From: Leifsonia aquatica H1aii
Lineage (GTDB): Bacteria > Actinomycetota > Actinomycetes > Actinomycetales > Microbacteriaceae
DNA length: 64,000 nucleotides
NCBI RefSeq assembly: GCF_000633535.1
Contig: NZ_AYMR01000004.1
Location: forward strand, 1 to 64,000
Reading direction: 5' to 3'
The notes below the pieces were generated by a model. The model was not told the origin of the DNA and made no database searches. It saw only the letters and a program-made list of their open reading frames with translations. Both the position numbers and the translations under genes were made by a program. Of this stretch, positions 1 through 9,104 are shown piece by piece. The stretch's first letter is position 1, and every line of letters begins with the position of its first letter.

Positions 1-22
1 GACGGCGTGTCGTGACAGATGG
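1..22 (+). repeat. 22-bp direct repeat, left copy
   Basis: The first 22 bases match positions 996-1017 at 19 of 22 sites. The shared core is GACGGCGTGTCG followed by GACA. The two copies bracket the DUF559-type gene. The right copy begins on the GA of that gene's stop codon, so the left copy may equally be the tail of a similar upstream gene cut by the window edge. Confidence 0.55.
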
Positions 23-79
23 ATGGCGTGGCTGTGGAGAACTCCGGCAGCCGGCGCGGGGGCGTGGGAGGGTGGCGCG

Positions 80-997
80 ATGCAGCCCACGCCCCTCCCT
101 CCGGAGTTCCGGAACGACCCGTTCCGCGTTCGTGATGCACGCGCGGCCGGGATCTCGTCGTCCCGCCTCCGGCGCGCCGATCTGAGTCGGCCCACCCACG
201 GCGTGCGGTCCGCGACGCCGGCACGGCTCGACGACACCGCCGGACGCTGTCGAGAGCTGCTGCCGGTCCTTCCGGACGAAGCGATCTTCAGCCACGCGAC
301 CGCCGCGGTCCTGCATGGGCTGCCGGTCCCCGCACGTCTGCACGACGGTCCGCTCCATGTCGCCGTGCCCCACCCGACGCGCGCGCCTCGTCGGCCGGGT
401 GTCGTCGGGCACCAGCTGGAACGCATCGAACGGGTGCGGGTGGGCGGCATCCCCACGTCGTCTCGGCTCGAGACGTGGGTGCAGCTCGGCGCGCTGCTCC
501 CCGTGGACGACCTCGTCGTCGCCGGGGATGCGCTGCTGCGCCGCCACGACCCGCACACCTCGATCGTCGCCATCGACTTCGCCGTGGACGCCGCCGCCGG
601 TCGCCCCGGCATCCGTCGGCTCCGCACGGCACTCACGTTGATCAGGCCGCGCACGGATTCCCCGATGGAGACGGTGCTCCGGCTTGCGATCGTCCGCGCC
701 GGTCTGCCCGAGCCGAGCATCAACCATGTGATCCCGACGCCGACTCGCGACTATCACGCCGATCTCGCGTACCCGGCGCTCCGAGTCGCGATCGAGTACG
801 ACGGCGACCACCATCGCACGGACGCCGCGCAGTTCCACACCGACATCGACCGCCTCTTCGAGATCGAGGCGGCCGGATGGCGCGTGGTCCGGCTGAACCG
901 GTCCCACCTCACGCCCGACGCTGCACTCGCGATCGCACGAATCACAAGCGCGATGGCAACCAGTGGCCACGACACGCCGTGGGCGCGACGCCTCTGA
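80..997 (+). CDS. DUF559/Vsr-like endonuclease-fold protein with N-terminal AbiEi-type region
   Basis: This is a 305-residue protein. The C-terminal third (about 205-290) has the DUF559 / very-short-patch-repair endonuclease signature: an EYDGDHH segment, a conserved D..R and EAAGWRVVRL. That fits a PD-(D/E)XK-like nuclease fold. The N-terminal part resembles the winged-helix and middle domains of AbiEi-like antitoxin proteins that actinobacteria often fuse to DUF559. The ATG at 80 was chosen over an earlier in-frame ATG at 23 because GGGAGG lies 8 nt upstream of it. The gene stands alone; no partner toxin is visible. The function is unproven: defence-related or a housekeeping nuclease are both possible. 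Confidence 0.75.
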   Translation: MQPTPLPPEFRNDPFRVRDARAAGISSSRLRRADLSRPTHGVRSATPARLDDTAGRCRELLPVLPDEAIFSHATAAVLHGLPVPARLHDGPLHVAVPHPTRAPRRPGVVGHQLERIERVRVGGIPTSSRLETWVQLGALLPVDDLVVAGDALLRRHDPHTSIVAIDFAVDAAAGRPGIRRLRTALTLIRPRTDSPMETVLRLAIVRAGLPEPSINHVIPTPTRDYHADLAYPALRVAIEYDGDHHRTDAAQFHTDIDRLFEIEAAGWRVVRLNRSHLTPDAALAIARITSAMATSGHDTPWARRL

Positions 998-1007
998 CGG
1001 CGTGTCG
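970..1007 (+). terminator. Hairpin overlapping the 3' end of the DUF559 gene
   Basis: CGACACGCCGT (970-980) and ACGGCGTGTCG (997-1007) form a perfect 11-bp stem with a 16-nt loop. The loop contains the last codons and stop of the DUF559 gene. No U-tract follows, so the terminator role is inferred from position. Confidence 0.5.
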
Positions 1008-1017
1008 CGACAAGTGG
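996..1017 (+). repeat. 22-bp direct repeat, right copy
   Basis: This is the second copy of the repeat at 1-22 (19 of 22 identical). It overlaps the 3' arm of the hairpin at 970-1007 and contains the perfect palindrome TGTCGCGACA. Confidence 0.55.
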
Positions 1018-1018
1018 T

Positions 1019-1165
1019 TCAGGCGGGGAGGGAAGGGAGGGCGCAGGAGTCGCCGTCGCAGGCGGCGGCGGAGGCGTCGCCGAGGGGGATGAGAGTGAAA
1101 GGGGCGGCGGACGCGGCGACCACGGCCCCGGTCACGGCCCCGGTCTCGGCGGGGGCGGCGCTCAT
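1019..1165 (-). CDS. Small Cys-containing protein coupled to the DsbA-like gene
   Basis: This is a 48-residue ORF whose ATG overlaps the stop of the DsbA/FrnE-like gene as ATGA, so translational coupling is expected. It is Ala-rich. Its only two cysteines sit near the C-terminus as CDGDSC, followed by ALPSLPA. I do not recognise a family. It sits next to a thiol oxidoreductase and carries a closely spaced Cys pair, so a thiol-linked role (substrate, regulator or metal binding) is a guess. The reading frame has codon use like its neighbours. It is short enough that it could still be chance. Confidence 0.45.
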   Translation of the reverse strand: MSAAPAETGAVTGAVVAASAAPFTLIPLGDASAAACDGDSCALPSLPA

Positions 1166-1833
1166 GCGGTCGCCGCCTCGCGCTCGCCCCAGACCTGCTC
1201 GAGCACCTGGGCGAAGGTCGCGGCGTCCTGAGCTCCGGAGACGCCGTACTTGCCGTCGATCACGAAGAACGGGACGCCGTTGATGCCGAACTCGGTGGCG
1301 GTCCGCTGGTCCTCGCGCACGTCGGCGAGGTACTGCTCCGACTCCAGCGCGGCGAGGGCCTCGGCGCGGTCGAGGCCCACGGAGGCGGCGAGGTCTGCGA
1401 GGTCCTCGACGCGCCCGACGTGGCCGCCCTCGATGAAGTAGGCCTTGAACAACCGCTCGGCCAGCTCGAGCTGCTTGCCGTTCGCCTTCGCGAAGTGCAG
1501 GAGCTCGTGCGCCTTGACCGTGTTGGTGTGCTTGAGGCTGTCGAAGTCGTAGTCCAGGCCCACGGAGGAGGCGATGCCGGTGACGCGCTCCAGCATCTGC
1601 TGCACCTGCTCGGCGGCCATGCCCTTGTGCCCGGCGAGGAAGTCGATCTCGCTGCCGTCGAAGTCGACCGGGGTGTCCGGCGAGAGCTCGAAGGAGTGGT
1701 ACTCGACCTCGACGTCGCGGCCGTCGCCGGCTCCGGCGAAGAGGCCGCTGCCGGCCTCGAACTTGCGCTTGCCGATGTAGCACCACGGGCACGCGATGTC
1801 GGACCAGATGTCGATCTTGATGGGTTCGCTCAC
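1162..1833 (-). CDS. DsbA family (FrnE-like) thiol oxidoreductase
   Basis: This is a 223-residue cytoplasmic protein with a thioredoxin-fold CPWC motif at residues 15-18 inside DIACPWCYIGK, the hallmark of FrnE/2-hydroxychromene isomerase-type DsbA relatives. The cis-Pro loop is visible as GVPFFVIDGKYGVSGAQ. The helical insertion and the length fit the family. No signal peptide is seen. The start is GTG at 1833, with GAGG about 5 nt upstream; reading further upstream runs into the low-complexity tail of uppS. It follows uppS by 29 nt, and a tiny ORF is coupled at its 3' end. Physiological substrates are unknown; protection against oxidative stress is the usual suggestion for FrnE. Confidence 0.9.
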   Translation of the reverse strand: MSEPIKIDIWSDIACPWCYIGKRKFEAGSGLFAGAGDGRDVEVEYHSFELSPDTPVDFDGSEIDFLAGHKGMAAEQVQQMLERVTGIASSVGLDYDFDSLKHTNTVKAHELLHFAKANGKQLELAERLFKAYFIEGGHVGRVEDLADLAASVGLDRAEALAALESEQYLADVREDQRTATEFGINGVPFFVIDGKYGVSGAQDAATFAQVLEQVWGEREAATA

Positions 1834-1862
1834 ATCGGCCTCAACGTCGTGCACCGCTGCAA

Positions 1863-2738
1863 CTATTCCGAACCGGACGAGGCCGCCGAACCCGACGAAC
1901 CCGACGAACCCGACGAACCCGACGAACCGCCGCCCTCGGCGGTGGGCGTGTCGACCGCCCCGCCGAAGCGACGGTTGCGGCGCGCGTACAGCCCGACGGC
2001 CTCCCACAGGTCCGTGCGGCTGAAGTCCGGCCACAAGGTGTCGAGGAACACCATCTCGGCGTACGCGCTCTGCCAGAGGAGGAAGTTGCTGGTGCGCTGC
2101 TCCCCCGAACTGCGTACGAAGAGGTCGACGTCGGGCATGTCGGGCAGGTAGAGGTGGCGCTGGATGGTCTTCTCCCCCACCGCGGACGGCTTCAGCCGGC
2201 CCGCGGCGACCTCCTGGGCGATGGAGCGGACGGCGTCGGCGATCTCGGTCCGTCCGCCGTAGTTGACGCACATCGTCAGGGTGAGCACGTCGTTCCCCGC
2301 GGTCAGCTTCTCGGCGTACTGCAGCTCCTTGACGACCGACCCCCACAGACGCGGCTTGCGGCCGGCCCAGCGCACCCGGACACCCCACTCGTTGAGCTGG
2401 TCGCGCCGGCGGTGCAGCACGTCGCGGTTGAAGCCCATGAGGAAGCGGACCTCGTCGGGCGACCGCTTCCAGTTCTCGGTCGAGAACGCGTAGACGCTCA
2501 GGTGCTTGACACCGATCTGGATGGCGCCGGCCACGACGTCGAGCAGCGACGCCTCCCCCGCGCGGTGTCCCTCGATGCGGGTCAGGCCCTGCCGATTGGC
2601 CCAGCGTCCGTTCCCGTCCATCACGATCGCGACGTGCCCTGGCACCACGGCGGCGGGCAGGGCAGGCGGATACACGCCGGTCCAGTCGAGCGGGCGGTAC
2701 TCGACCGCGTCCTTGTGCGTGTAGGGCTTGGGGCTCAT
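1863..2738 (-). CDS. uppS: Isoprenyl transferase (undecaprenyl/polyprenyl diphosphate synthase)
   Basis: This is a cis-prenyltransferase that makes the polyprenyl diphosphate carrier for cell-wall synthesis from farnesyl-PP and isopentenyl-PP at the membrane surface. It has 291 residues. Visible motifs are VMDGNGRWA with the catalytic Asp at residue 41, [16 protein letters not shown], and the dimer/substrate loop [15 protein letters not shown]. The ATG at 2738 overlaps the recO stop (ATGA), as is usual for a recO-uppS pair. The last 20 or so residues are a Gly-Ser low-complexity tail (GSS repeats) encoded by a 9-bp tandem repeat. This tail lies beyond the catalytic domain and probably varies in length. 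Confidence 0.95.
   Translation of the reverse strand: MSPKPYTHKDAVEYRPLDWTGVYPPALPAAVVPGHVAIVMDGNGRWANRQGLTRIEGHRAGEASLLDVVAGAIQIGVKHLSVYAFSTENWKRSPDEVRFLMGFNRDVLHRRRDQLNEWGVRVRWAGRKPRLWGSVVKELQYAEKLTAGNDVLTLTMCVNYGGRTEIADAVRSIAQEVAAGRLKPSAVGEKTIQRHLYLPDMPDVDLFVRSSGEQRTSNFLLWQSAYAEMVFLDTLWPDFSRTDLWEAVGLYARRNRRFGGAVDTPTAEGGGSSGSSGSSGSSGSAASSGSE
1891..1926 (+). repeat. 9-bp tandem repeat, four perfect units
   Basis: CCCGACGAA is repeated four times without mismatch, with degenerate half-units on both sides. It lies inside the 3' end of uppS, where each unit encodes Gly-Ser-Ser. Because the unit is a multiple of three, slippage would change the tail length without a frameshift. Confidence 0.9.
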
Positions 2739-3475
2739 GCGCTCCCCTTCTCGTCGTGGTGGACGTGCTGCAGGGAACGGAGGCCGCGCTCCAGATGCCA
2801 CTGGGTGTAGGCCGAGACGACGCCGTTCGCCCGGGAGCGGGTGGTGTCGTCCGCCGCGTCGGCGGCCGCCCAGTCGCCGGTCAGCAGTGCGCCCAGCAGG
2901 TCGATCGTCGCCGGGTCGACCCGCGGGGCACCGCTCGGCGCGCACTCCGGACAGACCACGCCGCCGAGCTGGACGACGATGTGGTCGTGCGGTCCCGGAC
3001 GCCCGCACCGCGAGCAGTCGAGGAAGCTGGGCGCCCAGCCCGCGAGGGAGAGCGCCCGCAGCAGGTAGGAGTCCAGCGTGAGGGTCGGTGGGTGCTCGCG
3101 GCGCGACAGCGAGCGCAGCGCTCCGACGAGCAGCAGGTACTGCTGCAGGGAGGCTTCCGCGTCGGTCAGCCGGTCGGCGGTCTCCACCATCGCGCTGGCC
3201 GCCGTGTAGCTGGCGTAGTCGTCCGCGATGAGCGCGCCGTAGGAGCCGAGGGACTCCGCCTGCGTGATCACGTCGAGCGTGCGCCCTTCGTAGAGCTGCA
3301 GGTCGGCGACCATGAACGGTTCGAGCCGCGCCCCGAACCGCGAGGCCGTGCGCCGCACCCCCTTGGCGACCGCACGGATCTTGCCGTGCTGGCGGCTGAG
3401 GAGCGTGACGATACGGTCGGCTTCGCCCAACTTGTGGGTGCGCAGCACGACGGCTTCATCACGGTAGACGGGCAC
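2735..3475 (-). CDS. recO: DNA repair protein RecO
   Basis: This is the RecF-pathway mediator that helps load RecA on SSB-coated single-stranded DNA. It has 246 residues. The N-terminal OB-fold starts with [22 protein letters not shown], typical of actinobacterial RecO. A CSRC...CPEC zinc-binding set lies in the C-terminal half. The start is taken as GTG at 3475 from family alignment; GGAGGG lies unusually close to it, so the exact start is less certain. It is translationally coupled to uppS by ATGA. The divergent TRIC-like gene begins about 60 bp away. Confidence 0.95.
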   Translation of the reverse strand: MPVYRDEAVVLRTHKLGEADRIVTLLSRQHGKIRAVAKGVRRTASRFGARLEPFMVADLQLYEGRTLDVITQAESLGSYGALIADDYASYTAASAMVETADRLTDAEASLQQYLLLVGALRSLSRREHPPTLTLDSYLLRALSLAGWAPSFLDCSRCGRPGPHDHIVVQLGGVVCPECAPSGAPRVDPATIDLLGALLTGDWAAADAADDTTRSRANGVVSAYTQWHLERGLRSLQHVHHDEKGSA

Positions 3476-3535
3476 CCCTCCAGTATCGCGCGTCCGACCG
3501 ACAGCCTCGCGCAGCGCCGCATGGTAGAAGTGACT

Positions 3536-4297
3536 GTGAGCACGACCGCCGCCCTGACCATCCCCCTCTGGGGCGACCTCGTCGCCGTCGGCATCGGCAG
3601 CCTCCAGGGGGCGATGTTCGCCTCCGGTTTCCGCGATCGACGGCTCGATCTGCTCGGCGTCGCGATCATCGGCGTCGCCACCGGCGTCGGCGGCGGTCTG
3701 CTGCGCGACCTGCTCCTGAACGTCACACCGGTCGCACTGCAGTCCAATTGGTACCTGCCGGCGACCGTCGTCTCCGCCCTGGTCGGGATGCTGCTGGTCC
3801 GCCTGTTCCGTCGGCTGGACCCGCTGATCACCTTCCTGGACGCCCTCACCATCGGCCTGTTCGGCGCGATCGGCGCGAGCAAGGCGCTCTCGCTGGGGCT
3901 GCCGGAGGTTCCCGCCATCTTCGTGGGGGTGCTGGCGGCCGTCGGCGGGTCGATCCTGCGCGACGTGCTGCTCAACCTGCCGATCGCGCTGATGCACGTC
4001 GGCTCTCTCTACGCGGTCGCCGCGGGAGCAGGCACCGTCGTGCTGGTCGTCCTGGTCGATCTCGGAGCACCGCTCACGGTCGCCGCTCTGCTCTGCGTGG
4101 TCGTCACCCTGATCATCCGGTTGCTCGCGGTGCGTTTCGGCTGGAGCCTGCCGGAGCAGCGGGAGCTGGGCCGGATCCCGCGGGTGCGCTGGCCGCGGCT
4201 GACGCGCCGCCCGGTCGATGCGCACGTGGACGAGCGCACCGACACCGGCGCCATCCCCCGCTACCGCATCGAGAAGCCCGACGACCCCGTCCAGTAG
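3536..4297 (+). CDS. TRIC-like cation channel family protein (UPF0126)
   Basis: This is an integral membrane protein of about 253 residues with seven predicted hydrophobic segments. It has the internal duplication typical of the UPF0126/TRIC family: two Gly-rich segments, [13 protein letters not shown] and [12 protein letters not shown], end helix 2 of each repeat. Bacterial TRIC homologues are trimeric K+-permeable channels. A hydrophilic, basic C-terminal tail of about 50 residues follows the membrane core. The start is uncertain: GTG at 3536 is preferred, but an in-frame ATG (3521) and another GTG (3530) lie just upstream without a clear Shine-Dalgarno. It is divergent from recO and convergent with leuA. 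Confidence 0.85.
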   Translation: MSTTAALTIPLWGDLVAVGIGSLQGAMFASGFRDRRLDLLGVAIIGVATGVGGGLLRDLLLNVTPVALQSNWYLPATVVSALVGMLLVRLFRRLDPLITFLDALTIGLFGAIGASKALSLGLPEVPAIFVGVLAAVGGSILRDVLLNLPIALMHVGSLYAVAAGAGTVVLVVLVDLGAPLTVAALLCVVVTLIIRLLAVRFGWSLPEQRELGRIPRVRWPRLTRRPVDAHVDERTDTGAIPRYRIEKPDDPVQ

Positions 4298-4310
4298 CGC
4301 GGCGCCCCAG

Positions 4311-4416
4311 GATCCGGCCCTCTGCGATCCGGCGCCCTGGCGATCCGGAGCCTCGAGATCCCGCGCACTGCGATCCGGCACTCCCCGATCCGGCGCCCCG
4401 CGTTCCGGCACCCCGC
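4311..4416 (+). repeat. 15-bp degenerate tandem repeat (7 units)
   Basis: Seven units beginning GATC (the last GTTC) start at 4311, 4326, 4342, 4357, 4372, 4387 and 4402. The consensus is GATCCGGCGCCCCGC; one unit is 16 bp. They lie in the intergenic space after the TRIC-like gene and before the terminator. No gene can be supported here. Confidence 0.8.
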
Positions 4417-4475
4417 GACGTGGCGTCGAGCGCCGTCGCACCCGCCGCCCAGGCCGCCACACGCCGCCCGCACGA

Positions 4476-4508
4476 CGGAACGCCGCCCACCTCGTGGACG
4501 GCGTTCCG
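4476..4508. terminator. Bidirectional hairpin between TRIC-like gene and leuA
   Basis: CGGAACGCCG and CGGCGTTCCG pair perfectly over 10 bp. After one C/A mismatch the stem continues with CCAC/GTGG and closes on a 3-nt loop (CTC). It lies between two convergent genes, 10 nt past the leuA stop codon, and suits both directions. Confidence 0.8.
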
Positions 4509-4518
4509 GGCGACCGGT

Positions 4519-6363
<1,845 letters not shown>

Positions 6364-6379
<16 letters not shown>

Positions 6380-6426
6380 CAGCTAAGAAGGAGCAGACCG
6401 TACACAGCAACGAGAGTACCACGCAT
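6364..6426 (-). CDS. Leucine-rich leader peptide of leuA
   Basis: This is a 20-codon ORF with four consecutive leucine codons (CTG CTC CTT CTT at 6396-6385), then SCRDES and a TAG stop. Two of the Leu codons are CTT, unusual in this GC-rich genome. The ATG at 6426 lies 2 nt after the stop of the upstream membrane-protein gene. An internal in-frame GTG at 6405 has TACTCT ending 7 nt before it, so a shorter leaderless version (13 codons, same Leu run) is possible. It is too short for a structural role; its position and codons mark it as a sensor of leucyl-tRNA charging. Confidence 0.8.
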
Positions 6427-6428
6427 GG

Positions 6429-9104
6429 TCAGGAGCGACCGCGGGCCAGCGACGCCGCCTGACGCACCGAGAGGTCGGGGAGATAGGCGCGCGCGAGCCC
6501 GATCCCGATCTCCGGCAGCGCGACCGGATCGGGGTAGGCCATGATCAGCGGGTGCAGCTCGGGTTGGAACTTCTGCTTGAAGTTCAGCAGGGAGCGGAAG
6601 CCGTAGACGGGCTCGAGCGAGGTGCTGAGGTAGCCCAGGATGCGGTCCATGCCGCTCTTCTCGCCGTCCGGGGTGCCGGCCGTGTGGGCGAGCGGCGCCG
6701 CCGAGAGGCTCATGAACTCGATGCCGTCGGCCTTCATCCGCGTGGCCGCCTCGGCGATCAGGAACTCCATCACTCCGTTGATGCTGCCCGGGCGGCGGCG
6801 CATGAAGTCGAGGGTCCAGCCGATCACGACCCCGTCGCGCCAGGTCGGCAACCAGCTGGTGACGCCCTCGATCCGGCCGCTCTCGTCGATCGCGAGCATG
6901 AGGCGGACCGCCGGGTCGCGCAGCTCGTCGATGCCCCCGAGCGTGAAGCCCATCTCCGGCAGGTCCTTCTCGGCCACCCACTGCTCCGAGATGTCGGAGA
7001 TCTGCACCGTCGCACTGAGCGGGAGCGCAGGATACGAGGTCCACTCGGCGCGGATCCCGGCGCGCTGCGCACGGTTGATGGACGTGCGGACGTCCTGCCA
7101 CTTCTTGCCGGTGGTCGCCCAGTTCTGCGGCCGGATCACCGTCTCCTCCGCGACCGTCATCGTCGACCAGCCCATGCGCTCGAACAGCGGTTCGTATTCG
7201 TCCTCCACGCTGTAGTAGACGGGGATCCAGCCGTTGTCGTCGCAGTAGCGGGCGAATCGCTCGATGGCGCGGTCATGCGGAGCCGGCGCGCCGAACGGGC
7301 CGCCGGTCGTGATCGCGACCCGGCCGACCACCCGGTAGGCGATCGCGCCGCCACCGTCGGGGTCGAACCAGTGGCTCGTGCCCGGCCAGGTCGCCATGAA
7401 CGAGAGCGCGTCACCGCCGCCGCGGGTCAGCAGCGCACGGACGCGGGCCGCCTCGTCGGCGGTGCGCCCGACGGCCCCGCGACCGAGCATGGGCGGGATG
7501 GCCGCGGCGATGACGATCAGCCAGAACAGCGTCCCGATGTTGTGGTAGACGATGGTCGCCAGTGGCGTCGTCGGCAGGTACTGCACCGGCTCGCGGCGCA
7601 GGAAGCTCACCGGGACGAATCGCTCGAACACATCGTCGAGCAGGTCGCCGATGTCGATCGGACGGGTGAAGCCGGTGTCGCGCTGCAGCCAGCCGACCAG
7701 CACGTACAGGGCGGCGAGTCCCAGGCCCGAGAGCACGACCGTGAGCACGTAGCGCCGCACGGCCCGGGCGGTGGGCAGCACCGGGAAGTGCCGGCGGAGG
7801 ACGATCAGCAGGATCGCCATGACCAGCGGCACCGCCGAGGAGATCGCGAGGATCGCGGTGACCTCCCAGTAGCGCGCCGAGACTGCGGCGCGCGCCCCGC
7901 CGGCGACCGGGAGGATGCCGAAGTAGAGCATCGAGAGGATCGCGAGGAGACCGTTCACGCCGACGGCGAGCCACACGGCGAACCGCCGGCCGCGCAGGAG
8001 GCCGAAGGCCGCCACCAGGAGCACCAGGAGCGGCAGCACCGAGAGCAGAACCGGCCCGAGGCCGTTGATCCGCTCGAGCGTGATGTCGCGCACGCAGTCG
8101 CGGGTGACGGCGAACGCCTGGCAGCGCTCGAGCACGTTCCCCCGGTTCGCGACGTCGTCGCTGAACAGGAGGGCGATCGGCGAGAGGAGGCCGTACCGCG
8201 AGCGGGTGAGCAGCCCGATCACCGGGCCGATGGCGGTGACCGCGACCGCGGAGGCGAGGAGCACCCGGATCTCGTGATGGGAGCTGCGCTGCCACCCGCG
8301 GGCCCGTCCACCGCGGTTCAGGAGGGCGCCCAGGGCAAGACCCGCGAGCACCGCGAGCAGGCGGTCGAGGTCGGAGGGGAACCCGGAGTAGAGCAGGAAC
8401 ATGATCGCGACCAACAGCGTGATCACGCGGATCCGGCGTCGCCAGAGCGCGCCGGCGAACGCGCTCGCGGTCATGATCGTCCCGCCGATGGCCGTGAAGA
8501 CGTCGAGCGCGACGAGCCCGTGGACGTTGCGCGACCACATCTCCCCCGTCTGGCTGCCGATCAGCTGGACCGCCGACCCGACGACGATCCCGACCACCGG
8601 TGTGACGACGAACGCCAGCGCCGTGCGCCAGGTGCGCATCAGGTGCTCGGAGGCCCCGACCAGGAGGACGAGCAGCACCAGACCGAGGATCAGCTCGGCG
8701 ATGTCGCTCGTGAACAGCACGGACGTGACCGGCGACCACCAGTGGCCGTCGGCGATCTGCGCGGCACCCGTGCCCACCCAGATGCGCAGCGGCCGGTGCG
8801 GGCCGTGCAGCGGGCCTGTCACGAGGGCGAGCACCAGGACGAGCACCGTGACGCCGAGGGTGAACGGGTAGCGGGCGACGATGCGCCCGACACGGTGGAT
8901 TCCGCGCTCCTCCGTCTGGATCGCGAGGGCGCCGGTGAGCGGCAGAGGTTCGCGCGGTCGGTCAGCGGCCGGTTCCGACGCGGGCGGTTCCGACGCGGGC
9001 GGCTGCGGCGCGCTCGGCTGTTCGGCGGGCGGCTGCGGCGCGCTCGGCTGTTCGGCGCTCGGCTGTTCGGGCCGCTCCGGCGCGTTCTCCCCCGGACCGC
9101 TCAT
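6429..9104 (-). CDS. MprF-like membrane protein with C-terminal DUF2156 (lysyl-lipid synthase-type) domain
   Basis: This is an 891-residue protein. Residues 1-55 are a Pro/Ala/Glu/Ser-rich cytoplasmic tail with QPSAPQPPA-like repeats. About 75-540 hold a dozen or so membrane segments; the first block (GHWWSPVTSVLF) looks rhomboid-like. From about 570 to 870 lies a soluble DUF2156/GNAT-like domain as in phosphatidylglycerol lysyltransferases (segments FMATWPGTSHWF, VYYSVEDEYEPLFERMGW, SLSAAPLA, GFRSLLNFKQKFQPE). Members transfer an aminoacyl group from tRNA to phosphatidylglycerol and lower the surface negative charge, giving resistance to cationic peptides. The exact amino acid and lipid are not evident. 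ATGA overlap with the esterase gene upstream implies one operon. Confidence 0.8.
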   Translation of the reverse strand: MSGPGENAPERPEQPSAEQPSAPQPPAEQPSAPQPPASEPPASEPAADRPREPLPLTGALAIQTEERGIHRVGRIVARYPFTLGVTVLVLVLALVTGPLHGPHRPLRIWVGTGAAQIADGHWWSPVTSVLFTSDIAELILGLVLLVLLVGASEHLMRTWRTALAFVVTPVVGIVVGSAVQLIGSQTGEMWSRNVHGLVALDVFTAIGGTIMTASAFAGALWRRRIRVITLLVAIMFLLYSGFPSDLDRLLAVLAGLALGALLNRGGRARGWQRSSHHEIRVLLASAVAVTAIGPVIGLLTRSRYGLLSPIALLFSDDVANRGNVLERCQAFAVTRDCVRDITLERINGLGPVLLSVLPLLVLLVAAFGLLRGRRFAVWLAVGVNGLLAILSMLYFGILPVAGGARAAVSARYWEVTAILAISSAVPLVMAILLIVLRRHFPVLPTARAVRRYVLTVVLSGLGLAALYVLVGWLQRDTGFTRPIDIGDLLDDVFERFVPVSFLRREPVQYLPTTPLATIVYHNIGTLFWLIVIAAAIPPMLGRGAVGRTADEAARVRALLTRGGGDALSFMATWPGTSHWFDPDGGGAIAYRVVGRVAITTGGPFGAPAPHDRAIERFARYCDDNGWIPVYYSVEDEYEPLFERMGWSTMTVAEETVIRPQNWATTGKKWQDVRTSINRAQRAGIRAEWTSYPALPLSATVQISDISEQWVAEKDLPEMGFTLGGIDELRDPAVRLMLAIDESGRIEGVTSWLPTWRDGVVIGWTLDFMRRRPGSINGVMEFLIAEAATRMKADGIEFMSLSAAPLAHTAGTPDGEKSGMDRILGYLSTSLEPVYGFRSLLNFKQKFQPELHPLIMAYPDPVALPEIGIGLARAYLPDLSVRQAASLARGRS

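Noticed and set aside
1-1017. Mobile element bounded by the 22-bp repeats
   Set aside because: No transposase, integrase or inverted termini are present; the gene inside is an ordinary DUF559-type protein and the left copy is at the window edge.
1881-1930. CRISPR-like short repeats
   Set aside because: The units are 9 bp, directly adjacent with no spacers, and lie inside uppS.
3521-3538. ATG at 3521 as the TRIC-like start
   Set aside because: No Shine-Dalgarno precedes it and the added residues are not part of the membrane core; kept only as an alternative.
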